From JAWVZU01 sp033722075 (GTDB lineage: Bacteria > Pseudomonadota > Gammaproteobacteria > Xanthomonadales > SZUA-38): a stretch of DNA of 7,507 nucleotides. Each line of letters starts with the position of its first letter. The stretch's first letter is position 1. The notes below the pieces were generated by a model. That model saw only the letters and a program-made list of their open reading frames with translations. It had not been told where the DNA came from and ran no database searches. The DNA lies in the NCBI GenBank assembly GCA_033722075.1, contig JAWVZU010000203.1, forward strand, positions 1 to 7,507, in the 5' to 3' direction. Position numbers and translations under genes: made by a program. Shown here piece after piece: positions 1 to 4,795 of this stretch.

Positions 1-76
1 ATTTGTAGCGGTGCCCATTGGCGACTGGCGAGCAGATTGAGCAGCGGCAAACAGTACCGTGCAGATCGACAAGCTT

Positions 77-409
77 ATGAACGCAAAACCGCCAACCTGG
101 CATCGAGAAGCGCTTGAACAGAACATCGATTATATCTTTGTCTTTCATGACAAGGCAGAAGGTTTGATATTCCAACCCAGGAACCTGACAAAGCCATTCT
201 TGATCGGCGGTGATCACGGTGGCGGTTATCCCATGGACGCCGCAAGCGCTATTCGGGAATATGAGAATAACTTCGCAAGGCGCTATCAAAGAAGAGGCGC
301 GTGGTTCCTCAAGTACATGGAAATGGTCCGCGACGGAGCGGATTTTTCGCTTTCGGACCTTGAAAGGGAGAGACCATCGCTGAAAATCAAGAGAAGTGGT
401 TGGCCTTGA
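77..409 (+). CDS. Hypothetical protein, 110 aa, unknown family
   Basis: I do not recognise this protein. The frame is open from a stop at 38-40 to the TGA at 407-409. I chose ATG 77. GTG 59 would add six residues, and neither has a clear Shine-Dalgarno sequence. The product has no signal peptide or membrane segment. It starts with a mixed region containing IDYIFVFHDKAEG, has a glycine-rich patch (IGGDHGGGYPMD) near the middle, and ends in a highly charged helical part with many Arg, Glu and Tyr residues. Codon third positions are clearly less GC-rich than in the genes to the right, which may mean recent acquisition or weak expression. The stop codon shares its A with an ATG at 409 (TGATG), described under findings. 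The codon pattern looks like a real gene, but this is an inference. Confidence 0.5.
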   Translation: MNAKPPTWHREALEQNIDYIFVFHDKAEGLIFQPRNLTKPFLIGGDHGGGYPMDAASAIREYENNFARRYQRRGAWFLKYMEMVRDGADFSLSDLERERPSLKIKRSGWP

Positions 410-560
410 TGTTTGGACCGGCGAATCAAAATCAATTACAGGACGACATCATTACGGGCGGTTCAAGCGTCACGGTACCCCAACGTCCTTCGGAAGTGCG
501 CGTATCTGTTGGTTTATGAAGCGGTCCTGGCAGTCGCCCGGGTTTGGGACCTGTTGCAAG

Positions 561-887
561 ATGATTCGACACAAAGGGCCGGACTCATCCATTGGCGGCA
601 GGTTTGCCCTCAAGTCCGTGGCGTTCTTCGTGGCGCTGCTCTTGCTCATCTTTGGCGGCTGGAGGGTGCACTACTCTGGCGAACCGCTCGCCGAATACGA
701 CGGGACGGTAGTCGTACCCCAGCTTGCCCGCAGCAGGGTGTTCAGCATCGCCAAGGTCAGATTGGAGGTAGGGGACCGGTTCTCGGCTGACTGTCCGGGC
801 AAGCGCCAAAACGAACGCGTCGTGGTACTGCGCAAGCGGGGTGTGCTCTTTGACCATACGCTGTATCAATGTAAGCCGCGACACTAG
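561..887 (+). CDS. Small membrane-anchored hypothetical protein
   Basis: The 108-aa product is not a family I recognise. ATG 561 gives a short basic N-terminus (MIRHKGPDSS) followed by one strong hydrophobic helix at about residues 16-34 (FALKSVAFFVALLLLIFGGW). This suggests an inner-membrane anchor with N-in, C-out topology. The remaining 70 residues are beta-rich and polar (GTVVVPQ, VRLEVGDRFSADCPG, RVVVLRKRGVLFDHTLYQC) and contain two cysteines that could pair in the periplasm. No good ribosome binding site precedes 561. An in-frame ATG at 516 would add 15 unlikely-looking residues, so I prefer 561. The gene ends 19 bp before the next start, so the two are probably co-transcribed. The membrane helix is the firm observation; any function is unknown. 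Confidence 0.55.
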   Translation: MIRHKGPDSSIGGRFALKSVAFFVALLLLIFGGWRVHYSGEPLAEYDGTVVVPQLARSRVFSIAKVRLEVGDRFSADCPGKRQNERVVVLRKRGVLFDHTLYQCKPRH

Positions 888-906
888 AAATCTGTGGAGG
901 TGAAAA

Positions 907-1128
907 ATGACCGAGGCCAATGGGCAATTGGAGTCGCCAAGCCGATGGAAGGCAAAGTTGCGCTCCGCCATGGACGAGTTCGTTTCGCTCAAGCTGCGAA
1001 CCGATCCGGGCGCAAACGACCGGAGGCTTCGCGAGGACTTTCTGCTCGAGAAGCTGGGTACGCTGTTTGTCGCGGTCGGCTCGCTTTCCCAGAGAGTTCG
1101 AGAGCTTGAAGGCCGGTTGAAGGATTAG
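907..1128 (+). CDS. Small hypothetical protein with C-terminal coiled coil
   Basis: A 73-aa protein of unknown function. The start is well supported: a perfect GGAGG lies at 896-900, six bases before ATG 907. The N-terminal third is polar and probably disordered. From about residue 40 to the end the sequence is amphipathic and helical (LREDFLLEKLGTLF, then SLSQRVRELEGRLKD) with hydrophobic residues at heptad-like spacing, as in a short coiled coil or oligomerisation helix. There is no signal peptide or cysteine. It follows the membrane-anchored protein by 19 bp, so it could be a cytoplasmic partner of that protein, but this is only a neighbourhood argument. The good ribosome binding site and high third-position GC make it likely to be a real gene. 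Confidence 0.62.
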   Translation: MTEANGQLESPSRWKAKLRSAMDEFVSLKLRTDPGANDRRLREDFLLEKLGTLFVAVGSLSQRVRELEGRLKD

Positions 1129-1213
1129 GCCATACGGCGTGGTGTGCGGATTTTTTCGCCCGGTGGGAGAGGCGGATCCAGGATAGGTGAGCACGTTCTT
1201 GATGGAGGCAGGT

Positions 1214-1558
1214 ATGGTCCCGATTGTTTTCTTCGATATTGCCGGGCCGGACGACGAGAAACTGAGGGAATTCTACACGACCGTCTTTGGCTGGCGTTTC
1301 TCGGATGACGGCCAGACGCAGGTGAGCGCGGGCTCCTCTTTTTCTGGCGCCATTCGCCGGGATCCCGCCGAGAAGCGGCTTTACCTCGGGGTGTCCGACG
1401 TCACCGAGACCTTGGCCGAAGTGGAAGCCAACGGTGGATCGGTGGACACGCCACGCTTCGAAGTTCCCGGCCTGGTGGTTCTCGGGCTGTTCCGCGATCC
1501 GGCGGGCAACCCTATGGGCCTGGTCGAGATGGAAGGCGACCGGCCCAAGGTGCCCTGA
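1214..1558 (+). CDS. VOC (glyoxalase/bleomycin resistance/dioxygenase) superfamily protein
   Basis: A 114-aa single VOC unit built of two beta-alpha-beta-beta-beta modules. The first module opens with VFFDIAGPD and continues with KLREFYTTVFGW, the usual helix after strand one. The second opens with LYLGVSDVTETLAEVEANGG and ends in the hallmark FRDPAGNPMGLVEME (about residues 93-107). Start choice: ATG 1214 has GGAGG at 1204-1208 with five bases spacing, whereas GTG 1187 and ATG 1202 lack this. The positions that carry His/Gln metal ligands in glyoxalase I are Phe and Leu/Gly here, and only the final Glu (in VEME) remains. Metal-dependent catalysis is therefore doubtful, and it may bind a small molecule or be a cofactor-free enzyme. 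The substrate is unknown. It is followed by a small membrane protein and another VOC gene on the same strand. Confidence 0.86.
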   Translation: MVPIVFFDIAGPDDEKLREFYTTVFGWRFSDDGQTQVSAGSSFSGAIRRDPAEKRLYLGVSDVTETLAEVEANGGSVDTPRFEVPGLVVLGLFRDPAGNPMGLVEMEGDRPKVP

Positions 1559-1598
1559 ACTCGACCGATGTTGGCCCAATCTTGAAGGTGACGAAAGT

Positions 1599-1618
1599 CA
1601 GCTTGACGGATCAAGCTG
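1599..1618. repeat. Perfect 7-bp inverted repeat after the first VOC gene
   Basis: CAGCTTG at 1599-1605 and CAAGCTG at 1612-1618 are exact reverse complements around a 6-base loop (ACGGAT). The repeat lies 41 bp after the VOC stop codon and about 77 bp before the next start. No T-run follows on either strand, so it is not a standard intrinsic terminator. It could be an mRNA 3'-end hairpin or a regulator site. The remainder of the 1559-1694 gap shows nothing else recognisable. Confidence 0.4.
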
Positions 1619-1694
1619 GTTGACGCATCGACCTGACCGGGAACGACGAGCTCACTCCGGCGGTCCAACGCGCTGCGGGTTTCGGAGGTGCGCA

Positions 1695-1907
1695 ATGAAT
1701 ATTCGAGGCTATCTCACCGTTTCCGGATTGCTCTTCTGTCTGGTTGGCCTGGGCCACCTTGCGCGGGTCATCGGCAACTGGCCGATAAGGATCGATCAAT
1801 TCGAAGTGCCCATGGCCGTGTCCTGGATCGGGATCGTGGTTCCGGGTCTGCTGGCGGGCTGGGCTTTCAGCTTGCTGCGCAGCCAGCATACGCAGACCGG
1901 GAACTGA
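1695..1907 (+). CDS. Small two-helix membrane protein
   Basis: A 70-aa integral membrane protein. ATG 1695 is preceded by GGAGG at 1684-1688 with six bases spacing, which fixes the start; longer open frames through this point begin inside the VOC gene and are not credible. Helix one spans about residues 6-27 (YLTVSGLLFCLVGLGHLARV) and helix two about residues 40-63 (AVSWIGIVVPGLLAGWAFSLL). They are joined by a short loop containing NWPIRIDQFEVPM, and the tail is polar. The pattern GYLTxSGxxF...GxxHLxRxxxxWP...VPMxVSW matches small uncharacterised membrane proteins I recall from many proteobacteria, but I know no assigned function. It sits between two VOC-fold genes and is probably co-transcribed with at least one of them. 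Confidence 0.75.
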   Translation: MNIRGYLTVSGLLFCLVGLGHLARVIGNWPIRIDQFEVPMAVSWIGIVVPGLLAGWAFSLLRSQHTQTGN

Positions 1908-1994
1908 CTCGGCTACGAGCCGCCCGGGGTGGCAGAACAGATCTGTACCCTGCCATGCCAAACTGCCTTCAGGTGGGAATCAAAGGGAGCTGTC

Positions 1995-2396
1995 ATGAGC
2001 GTCAAGTCGATCTGCGGAGTGATTCTGATTTCGGAGCGGCCCGAGGCGCTCGCGGCCTTCTACGGCCAAGGCCTGGGCCTGGAATTCGAGCGCGAGGCGC
2101 ACGGTCTGGAGGTGCATTTCGGGGTCGACATCGGCGAAGTGCATTTCGGGATTCATCCACCGGGCAATTTCGGACGGGGGTCGGTTGGCCAATCGTCTGT
2201 AACAGTTGCCTTCAACGTCGATGCCCTGGAAGGAACCATCGAACGCCTGGTCGAGCTTGGCGCAAAGCAGACGTCACCGCCTCACGATGAAGGCTTCGGA
2301 ATGGTGGCCGGCTTCGAGGACCCGGATGGCAATGCTTTCGAGGTGGTCGAACTCAACTATGATTTTGGCGGCGAATCCGACAACGCTGCCCAGTAG
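1995..2396 (+). CDS. VOC superfamily protein
   Basis: A 133-aa VOC-fold protein. ATG 1995 has GGGAG at 1985-1989 with five bases spacing. An upstream in-frame GTG near 1929 lacks such support and would add residues unlike the fold. Module one runs from ICGVILISERPEALAAFYGQGLG through a strand pair carrying two similar EVHFG segments (EVHFGVDIG, EVHFGIHPP). Module two runs from SVTVAFNVDALEGTIERLVELGA to the family signature GFEDPDGNAFEVVEL at about residues 107-121. The terminal Glu ligand is present, but the first-strand His/Gln is replaced by a hydrophobic residue, so metal binding is uncertain. The last 40 bases overlap the convergent TetR gene on the other strand. No substrate can be assigned. 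A link to the TetR regulator is possible from position only. Confidence 0.83.
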   Translation: MSVKSICGVILISERPEALAAFYGQGLGLEFEREAHGLEVHFGVDIGEVHFGIHPPGNFGRGSVGQSSVTVAFNVDALEGTIERLVELGAKQTSPPHDEGFGMVAGFEDPDGNAFEVVELNYDFGGESDNAAQ

Positions 2397-2932
2397 CCGC
2401 GCACGACGTATTCGTCCGCCGAATCCGGAACGCGCCGGCGAGGGAGGTAGGGGCGGACGACCGCCAATGGCCAGTCCAACAGAGCCAGGCGGCAGGCGAG
2501 CAGCCGGCGGTCCACTCGTTCTGCAAAGGCGCGCAGGGCCTCGGCGGGTCTACGATTTGCCTCGGTGATGGGACCGGCCAGGTCCGGCGAGGCGCCCGGC
2601 TCGATGAACTCCGCCTGGCGACAGCATGCGAGGATGGCTGCCAGGGACGGGTTGGCCCGGCAAAATCGGGGGGTGGCCAGGGCAGCCTCCACGCCGCTTT
2701 TCAGGTCCGCCTTGTCGATGGCCTCCAGGAATATCTCGTGAAATGCTTCCACTGCAGTCAGCCACGCCCGGCCCATGAGCCCTTCGCGCGATCCGTAGCG
2801 GTGGTAGAGCGAGCCCATGGAGACCCCGCTATCGCTCGAGAGACGATCCAGCTTCAGGTCCCCGTGCTCGATCAGCGATAGAGCAACGTGCTTGAACACC
2901 GTCGAGTCGCTGAAGGTTGACCTTCCAGGCAT
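2357..2932 (-). CDS. TetR/AcrR family transcriptional repressor
   Basis: A 191-aa one-component regulator of normal family length. Residues about 10-55 form the TetR DNA-binding domain: helix one (STVFKHVALSLIEHG), then the helix-turn-helix with LDRLSSDSGVSMGSLYHRYGSREGL, which carries the typical V-S-x-G-S-L-Y-x-R-Y-x-S-R-E-x-L recognition pattern. The rest is all-helical and serves as ligand binding and dimer domain, with a C-C pair (LAACCRQ-like region around residue 104) of unknown meaning. ATG 2930-2932 is the natural start because the DNA-binding domain begins right after it. No Shine-Dalgarno sequence is visible. A 26-bp inverted repeat sits immediately upstream and is a good autoregulatory operator. 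Its 3' end overlaps the second VOC gene by 40 bp in convergent orientation. The ligand and regulon are unknown. Confidence 0.87.
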   Translation of the reverse strand: MPGRSTFSDSTVFKHVALSLIEHGDLKLDRLSSDSGVSMGSLYHRYGSREGLMGRAWLTAVEAFHEIFLEAIDKADLKSGVEAALATPRFCRANPSLAAILACCRQAEFIEPGASPDLAGPITEANRRPAEALRAFAERVDRRLLACRLALLDWPLAVVRPYLPRRRVPDSADEYVVRGYWAALSDSPPKS

Positions 2933-2933
2933 T

Positions 2934-2959
2934 AGAAAATATTTACTAGAATAATTTCT
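2934..2959. promoter_or_regulatory. Candidate TetR operator (AT-rich inverted repeat)
   Basis: The half-sites AGAAAATATT (2934-2943) and AATAATTTCT (2950-2959) are reverse complements at 9 of 10 positions around a six-base centre (TACTAG). The site is an AT-rich island in GC-rich surroundings and begins two bases upstream of the TetR start codon. This is where TetR-family autoregulatory operators usually lie. The interval 2960-3138, up to the next gene, shows no further gene I can support. Confidence 0.5.
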
Positions 2960-3138
2960 CTACATGGTAGCTTAGCATGGAATCGACCGGATGCCGGGGG
3001 TGAGGTGGGCTTTCTGTTCGCAAAGGAGCGGGTCGATGATCGCTCCCCGGCCTCTCCATGAGCGCATTTTGGGCGCAGGCGCCGCTCCAGCGGGTAACAT
3101 GGAAGCGCTGATCGGGAACCCGCGGCAAGGAGAAGCAA

Positions 3139-3345
3139 CTGAAATTCGATATCTACGGTCGATTCGTTCTGGAGATCGTTCGCAAAGACGGACGTTGGGC
3201 TGCATTTCGAGTCGGCGAAGGGAAGCGGCGGCCTGAACGGGAATTGGTCATTCCGACCGATCTGGATGAGTCGGAAATCGCCGGCTTTCTGGACGATCAT
3301 TTCCACGAGTTCGCAGGGCGTGGCGACCGCATTCAACAGCTATAG
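3139..3345 (+). CDS. Small conserved protein (DUF7661-like) with CTG start
   Basis: The 68-residue frame reads (M)KFDIYGRF-VLEIVRKDGRWAAFRVGEG at the start, then ELVIPTDLDESEIAGFLDDHFHEFA, and ends GDRIQQL before TAG 3343-3345. This matches a family of about 70-aa soluble bacterial proteins that I recall as beginning MKFDIYGRF and ending in a yLDDlyHE helix. I believe this is DUF7661, but the number is from memory. No function is known. The reading frame has no ATG, GTG or TTG before the middle of the domain; the preceding in-frame stop is at 3109-3111. CTG 3139 aligns exactly with the usual initiator Met and has AAGGAG at 3127-3132 with six bases spacing. I therefore call CTG as a rare start codon. 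The alternative is a start codon lost by mutation and a decaying gene, but the rest of the frame is intact. Confidence 0.75.
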   Translation: MKFDIYGRFVLEIVRKDGRWAAFRVGEGKRRPERELVIPTDLDESEIAGFLDDHFHEFAGRGDRIQQL

Positions 3346-3369
3346 CCCGAATATTATGAGGCCATAGGT

Positions 3370-3383
3370 CCGCGATATTGCGG
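3370..3383. repeat. Short imperfect palindrome upstream of DUF2277 gene
   Basis: CCGC at 3370-3373 and GCGG at 3380-3383 flank GATATT, giving a 14-bp palindrome that matches at 12 positions. It lies 45 bp before the DUF2277 start, where an operator could sit. No convincing -35/-10 pair accompanies it, so its role is uncertain. Confidence 0.3.
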
Positions 3384-3428
3384 TGCCCGCCCTGCGCTAT
3401 GCTGCCGTTACAAGGTCCGGAGACTGCC

Positions 3429-3701
3429 ATGTGCCGCAACATCAAGACGTTGTTCAACTTCGATCCGCCAGCTACCGACGAGGAGATCCGTGCGAGCGCG
3501 CTCCAGTTCGTCCGCAAGCTGAGCGGCACAGCGAAGCCCTCGAAGGCCAACCAGGCCGCCTTCGATCGGGCGGTCGATGACGTAGCTGCCGCGGCGCGAA
3601 CGCTGATCGACTCGCTGGTCACAGCCGCGCCGCCGCGGAACCGGGAGGAGGAGGCTGCGAAGGCGCGGGCGCGTGTCGCGAGGCGTGTAAGGACAGGCTA
3701 G
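3429..3701 (+). CDS. DUF2277 family protein
   Basis: A 90-aa protein beginning MCRNIKTLFNFDPPATDEEI and continuing with LQFVRKLSGTAKPSKANQAAF and a helical segment ending LIDSLVTAAPPRNREEEAAKARAR. These stretches are the signature of DUF2277, a small, widespread bacterial family without an established biochemical role. It is predicted to be cytoplasmic and helical, with a basic tail (ARVARRVRTG). The start is fixed by the family's conserved MCRNI N-terminus and by GGAG at 3419-3422, six bases before ATG 3429; a longer frame from 3378 has no support. It lies 83 bp after the CTG-started gene on the same strand. Identification of the family is firm, and the function is unknown. Confidence 0.92.
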   Translation: MCRNIKTLFNFDPPATDEEIRASALQFVRKLSGTAKPSKANQAAFDRAVDDVAAAARTLIDSLVTAAPPRNREEEAAKARARVARRVRTG

Positions 3702-3849
3702 AAAGATCTGGAGGCCACCTCACCCCACGGCTTGATGAGCGATTGAGACCGAGACCTGGCAGAACGGCTCCGATGAGCTCACCCCGTTGGCGTGTCATTC
3801 TCCGAGGTGTGATGTTCGAAGCCCTACCCATTCGAACCGACGTAGTGTG

Positions 3850-3874
3850 CCTCCCCAGAGGCGGAGAGGGGAGG
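3850..3874. repeat. GC-rich palindromic repeat, copy 1
   Basis: CCTCCCC (3850-3856) and GGGGAGG (3868-3874) form a perfect 7-bp stem with an 11-base loop (AGAGGCGGAGA). It shares GAGAGGGGAGG with the second copy 70 bp to the right. It lies between the convergent DUF2277 and arsI genes, typical of extragenic palindromic repeats in proteobacteria. The rest of 3702-3849 holds no gene I can support. Confidence 0.55.
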
Positions 3875-3905
3875 AAATCCCCTGGCCCATGGAAGGAGAA
3901 AACCA

Positions 3906-3947
3906 CCTCACCCCCGGCCCCTCTCCGCCAGGGGCAGAGAGGGGAGG
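3906..3947. repeat. GC-rich palindromic repeat, copy 2
   Basis: CCCCTCTC (3918-3925) and GAGAGGGG (3937-3944) form a perfect 8-bp stem around an 11-base loop (CGCCAGGGGCA), preceded by CCTCACCCCCGG. This wording (CTCACCCC, then CCCCTCTCC, then GAGAGGGGAG) resembles the dispersed intergenic palindromes I recall from many GC-rich gammaproteobacteria. It ends 30 bp from the arsI stop, so it could fold in the 3' end of the arsI mRNA. No T-run follows, so it is not a classic terminator. Confidence 0.6.
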
Positions 3948-3976
3948 AGGAGAGGTACAGGGGGTTGGGTTGAGGG

Positions 3977-4408
3977 TCAGCAGCAGTTGGTCTGGGCCGG
4001 TTGATCGGTGCGCTGCGGTCGATCGAGTAAATCATTGCCGTAGTCGTCGATCGCGCCGTGGGTTCTGAAGGCCTCCCAGCGCACGCCATCCGGGTCTTCG
4101 ACCCAGGCCTTGTCGGATCGGGCGTAGCAGCATGCCGCATCTTTCTGATCAAGTGACTGGAGACCGCCTGCGGCGATGCGGGAACGAATCTCGCCCAGGG
4201 CCTCGTCCGAATCGAGCTGCAGGCCAAGGTGGCTGATTCCGAAGCCCGCCTCGGTCTGCGACAGGGCGAAGTTCAGTGCCGGGTCGTCTCGAAGCCATTT
4301 GGCATAGTCGGACTTGAGCACGTCGGGCTCGGAACCGAAGACGCGACGGTAGAAAGCGACGCTGGATTCGAGGTCACGCACGTGAAGGTGGACATGAAAA
4401 CGTTGCAT
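3977..4408 (-). CDS. arsI: ArsI-type C-As lyase (organoarsenical-degrading VOC dioxygenase, ArsI/CadI family)
   Basis: A 143-aa cytoplasmic VOC-fold enzyme. Family members use Fe(II) and O2 to cleave the carbon-arsenic bond of trivalent organoarsenicals such as methylarsenite, giving arsenite. The first module starts FHVHLHVRDLESSVAFYRRVFGSEP; the second starts GISHLGLQLDSDEALGEI. By comparison with characterised ArsI, the metal ligands map to His5 (Gln in some homologues), His60 and Glu112. The arsenic-binding vicinal pair is Cys93-Cys94 in the diagnostic CCYARSDKAWVEDPDG-WE-F block. It ends in an extra Cys-Cys (TNCC). ATG 4406-4408 has AGGAG at 4416-4420 with seven bases spacing. It lies 61 bp downstream of arsR in the same direction and has its own copy of the putative ArsR operator. 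The older name CadI (cadmium-induced protein) covers the same family, so another thiophilic substrate cannot be excluded. Confidence 0.9.
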   Translation of the reverse strand: MQRFHVHLHVRDLESSVAFYRRVFGSEPDVLKSDYAKWLRDDPALNFALSQTEAGFGISHLGLQLDSDEALGEIRSRIAAGGLQSLDQKDAACCYARSDKAWVEDPDGVRWEAFRTHGAIDDYGNDLLDRPQRTDQPAQTNCC

Positions 4409-4421
4409 GGTATTTCTCCTA

Positions 4422-4442
4422 TATATCTAGATTTATAGAAAT
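4422..4442 (-). promoter_or_regulatory. Putative ArsR operator 2, in front of arsI
   Basis: This 21-bp AT-rich element matches the element before arsR (4770-4790) at 19 of 21 positions in the same orientation; only 4430 and 4435 differ. It contains ATCTAGAT and the near-palindrome ATTTATAGAAAT. It ends one base before the arsI Shine-Dalgarno. TATAAA (minus strand, 4437-4432) could be a -10 giving a short leader that keeps the ribosome site, but no -35 is visible. Confidence 0.6.
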
Positions 4443-4469
4443 TAAGGCCGAAAAAAACACCCTTCCGGC

Positions 4470-4760
4470 TCAAGCCGCACCGCGACAACAATCCTCGAGG
4501 AGGAAGCTCGACAGATTGCGGATCACGGTAAAGTTCGGGACACAGTGCGTCTCCCTGCCCTGGCGGCGCTTCTCGACCAGATCGGCCCGTTCCAGGTGGG
4601 AGAGGTGGTGAAACAGGGTCGACAGGGGAATGCCCGTCGCATCCGATATTTCGCCTACGGTCAGACCTCCCGGTCCGGCAACGACCAGTCGCCGAAAGAT
4701 GTCCAGGCGCGCTGTGTGCCCCAGCGCCGCCATCGCAGATGATGCTGATTGAAGGTCCAT
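4470..4760 (-). CDS. arsR: ArsR family metalloregulator (arsenic-responsive repressor)
   Basis: A 96-aa winged-helix repressor that in this family binds operator DNA and releases it when trivalent arsenic binds cysteine thiolates. It begins MDLQSASSAMAALGHTARLDIFRRL, typical of proteobacterial ArsR. The recognition region follows (LTVGEISDATGIPLSTLFHHLSHLERADLV, about residues 33-62), then the wing (KRRQGRETHCVPNF), and it ends FLLEDCCRGAA. Cys91-Cys92 is the likely arsenic site, as in AfArsR-like proteins. The classic CVC motif of the E. coli type is absent. I chose ATG 4760 over ATG 4769 because the latter overlaps the -10 box; the longer frame to 4865 has no family support. No Shine-Dalgarno precedes 4760, and translation is probably leaderless. 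It is followed by arsI and diverges from glnE. Confidence 0.92.
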   Translation of the reverse strand: MDLQSASSAMAALGHTARLDIFRRLVVAGPGGLTVGEISDATGIPLSTLFHHLSHLERADLVEKRRQGRETHCVPNFTVIRNLSSFLLEDCCRGAA

Positions 4761-4767
4761 GGGACGC

Positions 4768-4795
4768 ATTATATCTATATTTCTAGAAATGTAAA
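4768..4795 (-). promoter_or_regulatory. arsR promoter giving a (near-)leaderless mRNA
   Basis: On the minus strand, TTTACA (4795-4790; 5/6 match to TTGACA) and a perfect TATAAT (4773-4768) are separated by 16 bp. The predicted start point is about 4761, one base before the arsR ATG at 4760. A perfect 12-bp palindrome, ATTTCTAGAAAT (4779-4790), fills most of the spacer, so repressor binding would block RNA polymerase directly. Confidence 0.7.
4770..4790 (-). promoter_or_regulatory. Putative ArsR operator 1, within the arsR promoter
   Basis: This 21-bp element is repeated before arsI with 19 of 21 identical bases. Its right part is the perfect palindrome ATTTCTAGAAAT (4779-4790). It overlaps the last base of the -35 and most of the -10 of the arsR promoter, as expected for an autoregulatory ArsR site. 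Assignment to ArsR is an inference from position and duplication. Confidence 0.65.

Noticed and set aside
413..790. Open plus-strand frame covering the first half of the membrane-anchored gene
   Set aside because: It begins with TTG without a ribosome site and becomes Arg-rich after 600, where the other frame has a clean membrane helix. Kept only as an alternative for 410-560.
1129..1160. T-run at 1151-1156 after the coiled-coil gene as an intrinsic terminator
   Set aside because: Only 3-4 bp stems can be drawn before the Ts, too weak to support the call.
2932..3336. Minus-strand 134-codon frame opposite the CTG-started gene
   Set aside because: The plus-strand frame matches a conserved small family with a perfect Shine-Dalgarno; the minus product has no features and its start region is non-coding.
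3619..4227. Minus-strand 202-codon frame across the repeat region
   Set aside because: It runs through the DUF2277 3' end, the palindromic repeats and part of arsI in another frame; the product is Pro/Ser/Arg-rich with no recognisable domain.
4450..4482. Terminator between arsR and arsI (CGGC-TTGA-GCCG followed later by seven Ts on the minus strand)
   Set aside because: The stem is only 4 bp and is separated from the T-run by 8 bases. At most it is a weak attenuator.
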